Shown here: piece by piece, positions 34,996-45,718 of the stretch
Layout of the letters: each line of letters begins with the position of its first letter
How positions within the stretch are numbered: position 1 is the first letter of the stretch
Assembly: GCA_040357565.1 (NCBI GenBank)
Contig: JBDODJ010000048.1
DNA: 64,000 nt
Direction: 5' to 3' (one strand)
Source of the DNA: Cercozoa sp. M6MM
Lineage: Eukaryota > Endomyxa: Ascetosporea
Notes under the pieces: model-generated
Told to the model about the DNA's origin: nothing
Database searches by the model: none
Seen by the model: only the letters and a program-made list of their open reading frames with translations
Made by a program: the position numbers and the translations under genes

Positions 34996-37084
34996 ATGGG
35001 TCGTGGTACGTTTTTATGGATTATGTGATCGTCCTGACAAGGGATTTCCGCGCAGGGCCAAAATCGTCGCGCCAGCGACTGAAGACGAAACATGTAGTGG
35101 CGAAAAAGGCCAAGGAGCACAAGCGAAAAGTCAACAAGGTGTGTGTGTGTGTTTTTTTATTCGTAGTGTTGTGTTAAACGTTCTGTGTCGCTCAGGCGAT
35201 GCGAGTGGCCAAAGCAGCTGACCCGGAGGCATTCAAGGTGGCTCGCCGGCGAAAGATGCGACAGGCCGCCCACATTCCCAACAGCTTTCCCGGCAAAGCA
35301 CAGATGCTTAAGGCAATGAAGAGCCTGCAGCAAGGACAGCTGACTGAGGTGTCGTTCGTTTGTCTGTGTCGGAGTCTGATGCGTGACCTGACTCGACTTG
35401 ACCCGGCCCATGTTTGTTCAACCCAACAGGAAGAAAAGCGCCTCGAAGAGCGCCGAAGACGACGCGAGCAAGCCAAGCAGTTGCGCCTTTTGGACTCAGA
35501 GCAGGCCGAGCGCGAGTATCTTGACCGACGCGCGATGGAAGTCGATCCGACTGCTACTGCCGTATACCCCCCCCCCCCCACCCCCGTACTACCCGGCCCA
35601 CTACCTCGATCCTGTCGACTGTGTAGGACGATGATGTTTCGGGCAAGGAGTTGCAGCAAATTTCGTCGCCGCACATCTTTCGACAGTACCGAGAGGAGTT
35701 GAACAACGTCATCAAGCTGTCCGACGTTGTGGTTGTTGTGCTGGATGCGCGTGATCCTGAGGGTACCCTCCCCCATGTTTCTTGTACCCCCTTATTTCTT
35801 CCACTTTACACAGGCACGCGGTGCCGTGAGGTAGAGACGCGAATTCACTCGCAGTTTAGCGAGCGCACGGGTCGCGAGAAGCGACTCGTTTTTGTGCTGA
35901 ACAAAGGTACACAGTCTACTGGTCCCCCCCCCCCCCCGTACGATATGTTTTCCCGCAGTCGACCTGGTGCCTCCTGATGTCGTGGAACGATGGGTGACCT
36001 ATCTGCAGCGAGTGGTACCTAGTTTTTCTGCTGATCAAACACCCAACAAACTAGAATACATGGGTATAAGTAGGCTCCGGTGATTGCTTTCAAGAGCAAC
36101 ACGCAGAAACAAAAGAGCGGCAAGGCGAGCATGGGTCATCGTGCCACGCTGACGGCGCAACTCGATGCTGCCGGTCTGACCAAGGTACCCAAGTTACCGT
36201 GTGTTGCACGCTTCTCCTCATATGCCGTTACTCCTGTACCCCGATGCAGGGTGCCGTGGGCACAGCGCAGTTGCTGGAGCTGCTCAAGAAGTACAGTTTG
36301 CGCGGACAGGACATCAAAACCGCCATCACGGTTGGACTCGTCGGCTATCCGAACGTGGGCAAGTCTTCCGTCATCAACTCGCTCAAACGATGTCGTGCTG
36401 GTATGCTCTGCTTTTCTCTGTCTTCTCCCATAAGTGTACTCTCTCCTCCACACAGTGGGCACCTCATCAACGCCGGGCTTCACCAAAACGGTGCAGGAGG
36501 TGCATCTGGACAAGCAGCTGAAACTGCTGGACTCTCCCGGTGTGATTTTCTCCAACGGCGAGCAGAACGATCCCGATCTCGTGCTGCGTAACTGCGTGCG
36601 ACCCGAGGACCTCAGAGACTCTGAGAGGGCAGGTACATTGTTTTTCATTTCAATAACGTATTTGGATGTTTCGTATTCGCATTCCCCTGCAGCTGAAGCC
36701 GTGATGCGTAAGTGCCCAATCCAAGCGCTGATGCAGGTGTACGAGATTCCGCAGTTCACGACGGCCAAGGAGTTCCTGTACCTCGTGGCAATGAAGCGCG
36801 GCAAGCTCAAGAGTACTTTTTGACCTCGTTTTTGTCATCGCTTTCCTCACATTACTATTGTGTGTGCAGAGGGCAATGTGGCTGACATGGATGCTGGTGC
36901 ACGCATCATTCTGCAGGACTGGAATTGCGGTCGCATTCCGTACTACACGCAGCCGCCTGTGGTGCACGACGAGGCCGCCAGCAGCGCCGTTGTGCACCAG
37001 CTGGGCGCGCGTTTCAGCACCTCCTCGATGAAGTCGTCCAGTGACATTGCCGAACAGCGCACCAGTGCCATGCAAGAGGATTAA
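34996..37084 (+). CDS. Nucleostemin/Nug1-type GTPase with circularly permuted G domain
   Basis: GTPases of this family (GNL3, GNL3L, Grn1, Nug1) act in the nucleolus in maturation and export of the 60S ribosomal subunit. The N terminus is very basic ([20 protein letters not shown]) and a coiled coil follows ([18 protein letters not shown]). The GTPase motifs come in the permuted order typical of the family: G5-like VLDARDPEG, then G4 NKVDLVP, then G1 GYPNVGKSS, the G2 region SSTPGFTK and G3 DSPG. The RNA-binding coda follows with [38 protein letters not shown] and a Ser-rich acidic end. Every motif is intact. The ATG is followed after ten bases by a GTACG donor, so exon 1 is tiny. Two introns contain C runs of twelve or more bases near 35571 and 35926, and one begins with a short GT repeat near 35140. 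Confidence 0.94.
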
Positions 37085-37514
37085 TGTATGTATGTAACGT
37101 ATCTGCATGTGTTTGTATATGCATGGATACTATGCATGCGCATATATACAATAAATTACGCTATCCGGCTACAGTGAGCTCCCCAATAAATGGTAAACTA
37201 ATATTTTTTAATCCCGTAAAGCACGGAGCACTAGAGACCTCAAAAACACATATTTTGATATGTGAACTTTGGGCCGAAATATCATTTCCCATTTAGTGAA
37301 CTGAATGGCATCCCTCCGATCGCATCGGCGGACTGGCGCGTGGGAGAAACTATGTATAGTACTGACTGTGTACAAAACTAGACGCTTGCGTTGCGTATAC
37401 GATACGTTCGAATGGTTCGGTTATTGTAAAAATGCAGTCACTCGACAACACAACTCAATAAATGAACTCGCGTCGGCGTCCGAATCGAATTCGAAGTTAC
37501 AAAAATACGGGTAC
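37085..37514. other. Convergent intergenic spacer
   Basis: This stretch lies between the 3' ends of the GTPase and exonuclease-like genes. It is AT-rich. A possible AATAAA signal occurs at about 37149-37154, and CAATAAATG near 37456 could serve the opposite strand poorly. No exon is seen. Confidence 0.5.
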
Positions 37515-39191
37515 TCAGTCACCACTGGTTGCATCGGCCACGTCTGCGGGGGCACTCGACTCCAGTTCAAATTGAGCAGTCTCTGGTTCTTCTTGTGCTT
37601 GCTGCAGGTTGACGACAGCCGGTTCGTTTTCTTGTTCGATGAGTTTTGCCTGTCTCGCTTGTCTCTGGAGTGCAGATTGCTTAAGCGGATGACCGCGCGC
37701 ACGGTACCGCATTCCAATGAGTTGGTGCATCCAGCGGCGCACGTTGTCGTCGTTAACAGCAGGCTCGATTTGCAACACATCCTGCATAATTGAGATGTCA
37801 AGCGCAAACTGGATACAAAGCTGTCTACCTCCATGCTGACAGGAAGCTGGATCTCCCAGTTGTCCCACCTAAACAACTTTCAATACAGAGGAGATTATGT
37901 ATTCAAAAAAACAGGAAATTACAAGTGCTCGAATTTTTCGCGAAAAAGTTTCCACTCGCGTCCGCTTTCTGCAGCAACAAATGAAACAACGAGAACAACC
38001 TGGAGACTAGGAACTAATACCCGGGACTGTGGCGGCAAGAGACAGTTGCTCTTCCGACAGACGTCGCGCGTACAGGGCCAGGAACACTGTGTGCACAGAA
38101 CTCACGTGCTTATTTAGACATAAGAGAGGAACGAGTACAGTCTCGCGACACAACGGCATCGATGGCTGCGTACACCAGCTATACCAAGCACCCAAGTCTC
38201 TTCTACACAACCCAGATCTCTGATGACAATACTTGATCCTGATCGAGTGGGTACTTGCGCCAGTTGGTGCGTGCAATCTTCATATTTTCCGCCTGTGAGC
38301 ACTAGTTTTTTCAACAAAGTTGCATAGACAGAACTGCTTTCCTACCTCACTCCAGTCCTTGAGCCCGAGCACTACTTGTGCCAGTTGCTTCAGACCACAC
38401 CCTGTAAGGGGCCTGCAAAGTGTATTTTCATACGAAAGAAGCCACAGAGCCTATAGTTGAAAGTACGGAACGCAAGAACGCATGAGCGCATTGCGAGTGT
38501 CGATGCAGCCATCGCCTGACAGTGGGACATGTGTTGAACATGAGACAGTGATGCTGCACACGTATCGACAAGGATACCAATGTCAATGCCGAATTTGTCT
38601 TTCACTACATTCACTTCCGCGGCAAAAATGTTGCTTCCCACTTTTAGAACATCAGGCGATGTCAACACATGCTGAAACAGCTCTGGTAATTCTGTCCATT
38701 CCTGAGATTCGTAGGTGCAGATATCAGCACGCCGACAAGAAAGAGCATTTTTGTAAGCGTGAGTGCACCTTCACGTGCGCAACGAGGACGTGCATTTGAG
38801 TGGCCAGTTGCAGTACACACAGCTGCCGCGGCTACCCCAACAGGAGACAATAATACGCAACACAAGCCAGAGTTGTAGAGCAAAAGATACTCGCCCTTTC
38901 ACAACGACGAACTCGGCGTCAAAGCCGAGAATATCGACTTTAGATTCCCCCTACATGCACATGCACTGAGTCGCATTTGTAGATCCACGCAACAAGGGTA
39001 TCGATACGTCCTCGTGGACAAAGTCCCGAATGAAGGCTTCGGCCTCATCAGGCTCGTTAGTAACGAACGTTTCTAAAGGGTCAGAGCGACCACATGCAGC
39101 CGCAATCTCCTTGCCCTGCACCAAACCGAAAATCACATCTTCACCAAAACACTTCGAGTAACTTGAGTGTTACGAGGTTATCGTAATCCAT
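37515..39191 (-). CDS. DEDD-type 3'-5' exonuclease domain protein, motif II altered
   Basis: The spliced product opens MDYDNLVTLKLLEVF and continues KEIAAACGRSDPLETFVTNE. It then shows exonuclease motif I (DILGFDAEFVVV, near 38920). The motif II region near 38590-38640 is DVLKVGSNIFAAEVNVVKDK, and motif III is YAAIDAVVSRD near 38165. This order and spacing fit the RNase D, WRN and EXD2 exonuclease fold. Between motifs II and III lies GCGLKQLAQVVLGLKDWSE, which matches the family's LxxLxxxxLGxxLxK segment. In active enzymes motif II has an aspartate where this copy reads Ala, followed by Glu. A C-terminal extension of more than 100 residues (LWDNWEIQLPVSME, DNVRRWMHQLIGMRYRARG, then a Gln/Glu-rich end) is phase-consistent with the same gene but unknown to me. 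The role could be RNA or DNA trimming or, if inactive, nucleic-acid binding. About nine introns are needed. Confidence 0.72.
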
Positions 39192-39326
39192 TTTGGATTT
39201 TTCCGCGCTGTTCAAGTCCTTTTAAGCGCTGCTATGCCTGCTAAAGTAAAATTGTTTGAGCTGACGGATAGTCAGTTTTAGATTTAATTCGTTCGCGGGT
39301 ATTTGTGAGCACGCCAAATTAACAGG
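39192..39326. other. Short spacer between two minus-strand genes
   Basis: The 135 bases separate the start of the exonuclease-like gene from the proposed stop of the next gene upstream on the minus strand. It must contain that gene's 3' end and the exonuclease-like promoter. Confidence 0.4.
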
Positions 39327-40414
39327 TCACCACAACTGACTACTACTTGTACTGTGACGCATGCGTCGTTCATAAGTTCGTCGTTGGCGTCGATTGATAT
39401 CCTGCCAAGGGTTACAGGAAAAGAAGTATAATTTACCCTGATAAAGTTGATTCACCGACAGCAGTGTACCTGTTGAATCACGGATGGAAGATCATCTGTT
39501 CTTTCACACTGCACCTTTGTTACAGTCGAATAAAAGTCCCACACTCGTGCGTGATTTTGTGAGTCAGTTTCAACTCTCTGCGCACACAGCCCGCTGCTCG
39601 TAAACATGGTACCGAGGAAAAAGTTGCTAGGTACCGTATCAAGCGCGCTGGTGGAATGCTTCAAAGCCCGGAATGGGCTTTGCCATGGTTGCTTACATTG
39701 GTACGGTTCGTTTTCAAACAAGTCGAAAGAGTGGCGCGGTAGCTTTCTCCAAGAGGTTCGTTCGCCGAATTCGTTGATCGGTATGGTTGTGTTGAGCGCC
39801 GTCTTGCCACGGGTGCGCTCTGCATCTCTTAGCTGGCGCTGCTTCAAGGCCGAGTCCAACCAAGGTTTCGTAAGGATTAGCTCTCGTACGTGCCGTAAAT
39901 CGCTACAGGATTTGCATCGCTCTGACAACTTTGCCTGAGGAGGAGGGACCGAGCAGCGCTTCGACTGCCCGCAGGATGGTGCGCTGTCTCGAAGTTTGAA
40001 GGTTTCTGCTCTGCGTTGCGTGCGTTTGTGACTAGTGTGATTGAACGGTGGGCAAACGCTGAGTCTCTTTGTGCGAGAACGGCTCTCCGTTGGTGCAGTG
40101 CGTGCACGGGCAGCTCTGCGAGTTGAAGTCTTGCTGTGCTTGGAAGTGCGCTGCGACCTCGACCCTTCGCTTGCCAATGAGCGGCTTTGAGGAAAGTTGC
40201 TGTGTAAGCTTCTTGCAGATGGCGCCTTCACAAACTGCGTCGAGGTTGGGAGCTGTTCGACGGCTTGTGATTCAGTAGTTTCGTGTGTGATACTCCAAGG
40301 GGAGTTTGGCCGTTCATGCGCCTTTGGCAAAAGAGTTTGAAGTTGTTTCAGCTTTCGATCGACCTTGTTCGCCTCTAGCTCTAAACTCTCTGGTGTCTGT
40401 TCTCCTAGCGACAT
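39327..40414 (-). CDS. Unrecognised basic Ser/Arg-rich protein, almost intronless
   Basis: I do not recognise this protein. One open exon of more than 300 codons runs from an ATG at 40414 to about 39474. The N terminus is coiled-coil-like (ESLELEANKVDRKLKQLQTL). A Ser/Arg/Thr-rich basic stretch follows (SKTSTRRAARARTAPTESRS), then a part with scattered cysteines (RCKSCSDLRHVRELILTKPW). A GTACAC donor after VIQQ joins in phase to a short last exon (DINRRQRRTYERRM) ending at TGA. Without that splice the frame ends at 39452. The long exon stands out in a window where exons are usually under 150 bases. Translation of a nearly intronless basic protein could reflect a retrocopy or a chromatin, centrosome or RNA-binding role, but there is no direct sign of any of these. 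Confidence 0.55.
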
Positions 40415-40841
40415 CGCACAGCTTCGCACCTTCTCCTTCACACTCAGTGGGTCTGGGTGCTCAAACTCACAATCTCTTCACCTCCACAGGGTGGGCGAAA
40501 CGCATGCTTCGAATTTAAAACGACAAGTTTAAGCATCGTTTTGGACTAAACGCTTCCAAATTGATCCATTGATTGTCATGGAGTGGCATTAAGTGCCGAA
40601 CTATCCGGCGTGCTTGTAGGAAACAGAGATGTTTGTCATTTTTTTCAGTTGCACAAAGTTGTCCACAGGCAGTTTGTGACAGTTCACTGATTTCGAGGGT
40701 TGCTAGTGCTCCAGTAGTGCACGGAAAGCACATGCAAGATATAGGGCATTTTATAGAGTACTTGAAACTTTTAACTCGTATTCACAGCCCTCGTATATCA
40801 TTTGCTCGGCGTGCAAAGGACACGTTCAAGACAAAAGTGTC
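40415..40841. promoter_or_regulatory. Divergent intergenic region
   Basis: The 427 bases lie between divergent start codons. An upstream exon of the minus-strand gene might lie near 40500-40540 (MLKLVVLNSKHAFRPP in one frame), but I cannot join it in phase. Otherwise nothing is seen. Confidence 0.4.
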
Positions 40842-41336
40842 ATGACACGTTTCAAACCGAATACTGTCTCGAAAAGTGTCTGCAGTGCGTGCTACAAGAT
40901 CGACGTAAGTTCAGTTCGTCTTCTCGTACTGTCTGTATCAGTTGTCCGACGTTTCTTTTAATTGTTTCTTTTTAATTGTCTTACAATATTACCGTTGGAC
41001 AGAGCTGACGCGGTTTTCCTGTATCCACACGGAGTCGGCAAGTAGCACTTCGACGCGAGTTACCTGCGAGCACGTGACGGGTTCTTCGACGATCTCCGCG
41101 AGCACAGTGATCCTGTTGGGCGCTATCTGTCTGGTGGTTTTGTGCGTGTTCTTGAAAGTGCACAACGACCGAAAGCGACGACGCAAGAACCAAGCGTTAC
41201 TGGAAGAACAGGGTATTGTAAATTACTCGATTTGCGCACCAGGAACTGGATTTACTATGTGGATTGTTTAGAAAACGAGCGTGTGCGTGCTCAAATACTT
41301 AACGCTAACTCATGGGATCCTTATCCTGCTCCCTAG
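40842..41336 (+). CDS. Small single-pass membrane protein, unknown function
   Basis: Three exons give a protein of about 120 residues. The first exon has MTRFKPNTVSKSVCSACYKI with a CxxC pair. The second holds a Ser/Thr-rich stretch with two further cysteines (SCIHTES, VTCEHVTGSS), a clear transmembrane helix (VILLGAICLVVLCVFL) and a basic flank (HNDRKRRRKNQALLEEQ). The third, joined in phase across a GTATTG donor, ends NANSWDPYPAP before TAG. The positive flank places the C-terminal part in the cytosol. The terminal WDPYPAP is proline-rich and could bind an adaptor domain. There is no signal peptide before the helix, so it may be a signal-anchored or tail-reversed protein. I know no family match. 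Confidence 0.6.
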
Positions 41337-41606
41337 GACTTTCGCCGGTAGTCGATAGTTTTTTAAAGACGGAGTACCAGAGAGTGTAAGTGTCGCAATA
41401 TCACTAGCAACGGATCCAATGCATCAGCTACAGTACAGTTTAGCAGTCCCGACGCGATCGCACACGTGGTCGCGGCATCGCTTCACGCCAATACTATCTA
41501 TATTGAACGATAGTCTGGTTGTCGCCCGTAAAGTTGCTGTCTGGAAGCACTGGGAGGACCTGATACAAAGGAATAGCGCTGTGACCTGCTCAATGCTCAT
41601 TCACTA

Positions 41607-42437
41607 CTATCGATAATCAAGTTTATTTACAAGAATCTCGACGTCTGGTGGCACGGTGACGTTGGTATCGACGGGTTCTGCGAGCATGTTTGTCGGCATT
41701 TCAGGCGACATTGCAGACGTCGACGCACTGCGACGTGTTCAAGAATATGGAGATGCACACGAACTGAAGGGAAAACTGACAGTGGCCGCGTCGTCCAGAA
41801 GCGGTAGGTGAGTGAAAGATTGTAGTTGCTCTTGTTGGTGAAACGGAAGGGCTCGCCATCTGGCACACGCTTCACAAGCACTTGTGTGACCTGCGTCGAA
41901 TACATAATGCCGATGATACTGATAGTCACACAGACCAGTGCAGTGTGTTTACGTTTATGTCGCGCAAGACCACAGCGTGATTGATCATGAGTTCGACACC
42001 TATAGTGGTGGTGCTAACAGAGCGCTCATGTTCACCAGCAATACGGGACCGCAGCTTTAAACTTACCATCGAAACGGGTGTTGTTACTACTCGGCATGGT
42101 AACTAACAGGTCACTGCGCGATACCCTTTGTACCTATACCACCCCAAGAACCTGAAGGTAATTGAAAGCACCTAAGAAGTATACGGGAAGGGGGTACAAG
42201 AGGAGGGCTGTGCGGTGCCGCTGGTTTGTTGACCTGCCGATCAAAGTTCACGTCGAGTCCAAAGCCAGCCAGACCGTGCTGACCATACAGTGTCTTGAGT
42301 TTAGTTGATGCAACAGGAAGGGACACCAGGTGGTACCACGAACAAAGCAATGGCTGCGCCCTGCGCAATGTTGCTGCTGATGCGACGAAACCTCGTGAGT
42401 GGCTGTTCCATCAATACACTATCGTAGATAATTATAG

Positions 42438-42511
<74 letters not shown>

Positions 42512-42620
42512 ACACACACANNNNNNNNNNNNNNNNNNNNNNNNNNNNNNNNNNNNNNNNNNNNNNNNNNNNNNNNNNNNNNNNNNNNNNNNNNNNNNNN
42601 NNNNNNNNNNNNNNNNNNNN

Positions 42621-42669
<49 letters not shown>

Positions 42670-44143
42670 GCAGTACCCACAGCAACAGTCCGAACTGCGA
42701 ATGGTGAATGCGGAGTGCGAAACTGCCTTTAGGCAGCAGCAAGAGACCACTGCAACACAGCAATAGCACTGTTGTTAAGCGAGACATTAGCACGGGAACG
42801 AGTACATCACGAGAGGCGTCACAACGACGAGAAAGAAAATGCCGAACCTATTCATACAGTGTTGTTGTTTGTCTATCAAAGAAAGTAAAGTATGAGATTA
42901 AAAGGGAAAGGCACATGCGCCAGAAGAGTTTTTGTCGCAGCAGCAGGCGCACATTAATCAAAATTAGCACCGCGGCAAACATCGACACCAACGCAAACAC
43001 GAGCAGTTTCTGTCGAGTACAAGACGTATATTTAGTATCTAGAACTAGTATTTATTTGTGATTTGATACGGCTGGTGTCTCATCGCCTGTGATGATGGAA
43101 GCGAGGTCACTGGGTGACAGTATCTGCACATATGCGAGTCGACAATATACCTTCCAAAGATAGCAATCAACAGAGAGTGTTACAATAGAAGGCAGCAGTG
43201 TTTCCAGCCACTTCTTGTAGGTCACGACCCTACCAAACAATTTATTATACGAGGTTCGATGTAGCCAAAGAAACACAGTACATGAAGAACGGCAGTGTCC
43301 AACAAAGCAAGGTCGCGACTGGACGGTCCGGACCGAACATGGAGTGTCGCGACGCCCAGTGAAACATCACACTGCACACAGGGTAAACTGTACCTATGTC
43401 AAACACATCCACACACAACTGTCGTTACTGAAATAAAACACACATACCTCCCACCCAGGGCAACGATAGTCAGGTTCAGCAGTGAGTTGACCACCTTGTC
43501 CTCGAGATTGCGCCACTGCGACTCGTCTACAAAGGCGACCGAGAGGAAGCCTGATAGAAGTACAATAAATTACATACTAAGTATATGTCTGTCTCCTATG
43601 CGTGTTTTACCAACAAGCATAGTGTGTGCCAGCACTTGCCAAGACGGCGCCTTCAACAGTACTGGCAATACTGCGGCCATGACGGCACCCAACCACACTG
43701 CAAGGATCAGCCCAAGAATAAACAAAGGGAGACAAAAACAGGACACAAAAGCAATACCGAGGTCGCGCTGATCACCGCAGTTCTTCGAGTCGATCGGCTT
43801 CAGATCAAAGGCCACGGGCGACCTACAAGCAACGATGTGAGGCATACTTGCAATTACAACATCATAAGCCGAGCTTGCCAGGTGAAAGAAGAGTGGTGTA
43901 GTTGCTCGGGACTCCGGGATAATGGGTGTGCTACTGCTGAGAGGTGGTGTCAGAAGAAAGAAGAAACTAGGAGGGTAACTGTACACGAGTCATTGACGAG
44001 ACTGCGATTGGAACGCATCTTGGAACTGACTGGACCGCTGAAGTACTCGCGCCCGGTGCCGAACTTTATCGCCACACATCCGCCTGTGTGTATGTGTGTG
44101 TGTGTATGTGTGTGTATGTGTGTGCGTGTGTGTGTATATGTGT

Positions 44144-44177
<34 letters not shown>

Positions 44178-45388
44178 NNNNNNNNNNNNNNNNNNNNNNN
44201 NNNNNNNNNNNNNNNNNNNNNNNNNNNNNNNNNNNNNNNNNNNNNNNNNNNNNNNNNNNNNNNNNNNNNNNNNNNNNCCGAATATTATTTTCCTCATCGC
44301 TCATTGCTTCAAGGCCCATCGACGCAGGTTTCTCCTCTGTCTCGCTTTCGTCGTCTTTGCTGCCAAACAAGCTGGAAAAACCAAAGTCATTACGCTGTAC
44401 GTCATCACGCCGTACAAAAAATAAAAAAATAAAAACGCAAGTTCCATGGTACGCGTCGAATAAGTCGTCGCCACTGTCGGCGGCGTCGGCTTTGTCGATG
44501 CTTTTGCTGACGTTGGTGGTGCCGTCGTTGCTTTGCTTGCTGCTGCTGTTGTTGTTACTATCGGTACTGTCGTTGTTGTCGCCGTTATTGTTGGTGTTGT
44601 TGTAGCTGTTGTTGGTGATACTGCTGTTCTCGTTGTTGGTGGTGTTGTTGAGGCTGTTGGTATCCTCGTCAAGACAGGTGTCCAGTGTGCCGCCTTCCAT
44701 CGCATCGGACGCTGCGGCACCGTTCGATGCGTCGAATTTCGCGTTCGTGAATCGAATCTGCACGACCTGCGTGAGGCCTAAAGCAAAAGCACACCAGGTC
44801 TAAAGCACAAAAGTGTGTATGCATTCGACCCTACCTTGGTACTCGAAGCGAAACTCCGGTTGCAGGTGCAGCGACGGCTAAACAAAAAAGGTGAAGCAAA
44901 ACCCGGATAGTTCAACACTCGAAGCACACCGAAAACGTGTGCGACTGTCCTCTCTTCAGCGACACTGTTGCTTCGCTTCGATTCAACTCGAACAGGTACA
45001 CGTTGTTGCGTCTGGGAAAACCTCAATTCAAGTTGAAAGCAACCAAATTAAAAAAAACGGCTGTACGACAAGCACTCGACTGTGAGAGCGTTATTTGCGT
45101 CAGCACTCACATGCACGTGCTTACGCGACACATTCTGTCTTGAAAGAATCCATCGATAATGGCAAACGTGCCCTCAAACAGACACAACTGTACGTGATTG
45201 GACTGCGAGAGTTGAACGTCGGCCATGCGACCCAATGTCAGCGACGCGCCCTTGTCCACCACCACCTGTGATTTTCATTCATAATTGACCTTTCGTTCAT
45301 ACCATCTAATCGAAAAACACACCTGACGGAGGATTCGCACGGGCCGCGCTGTCGACGGTTCAAACAGCGTCAGGATCCACCGGCGCAT
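41607..45388 (-). CDS. Unrecognised, probably multi-pass membrane protein with Asn-rich segment
   Basis: The start at 45388 gives MRRWILTLFEPSTARPVRIL and then ASLTLGRMADVQLSQSNHVQ and EGTFAIIDGFFQD, a beta-rich N-terminal part. A low-complexity Asn/Ser/Thr segment is encoded at 44520-44670 (NSLNNTTNNENSSITNNSYN). Acidic sequence follows (DDESETEEKPASMGLEAMSD). Hydrophobic segments come later: LGAVMAAVLPVLLKAP near 43680, LLVFALVSMFAAVLILINV near 42960-43015, and TVLLLCCSGLLLLP near 42740. The end has FTNKSNYNLSLTYRFW and, after a phase-2 splice, DTNVTVPPDVEILVNK before TAG. Two 100-base N gaps fall in introns. I cannot name a family, and the span could be two genes: the frame near 43055 (SDLASIITGDETPAVSNHK then stop) would suit an end of one. 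Confidence 0.4.
42441..42666. repeat. (CA)n repeat containing an assembly gap
   Basis: CA units on both sides of exactly 100 N bases (42521-42620). The repeat is intronic in the membrane-protein gene and reads TG on its coding strand. Confidence 0.95.
44086..44277. repeat. TG/TATG repeat ending in an assembly gap
   Basis: TGTG units mixed with TATG run into 100 N bases (44178-44277). No repeat is visible after the gap, so the assembly may have broken at the repeat's far edge. Confidence 0.95.
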
Positions 45389-45718
45389 CAGACCCCGCCA
45401 AAACAAACAGCCGTCAAAAAAAGCTTATATAGATGCGGATTATAATCTAAACTCGTTCGTGTAGGCGAATGGAACTCTGGGAGCTGAATCACACGACCAA
45501 CTGCTGAGGTGGGGGATTTTGTTAAGGTTGCGCGAAAATCGTAGCACACTGTGCAAACGCAGCAACAGTGAATTTGAATCAACGTCACGTGTGTAACACA
45601 CTGCTGAGGCACCAACATGGGCTCTTTCAAGGTGCATAAGATTATGAAATTACTTGTGCGACGTTTTTCTCGTACTTCCGAAACCAACCGAGACCGATTG
45701 ATGTTGTAGCAACCACTG

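Noticed and set aside
35640-36600. GTPase domain scrambled by rearrangement, because G4 precedes G1
   Set aside because: The circularly permuted motif order is the normal state of the nucleostemin/YlqF/Nug1 family.
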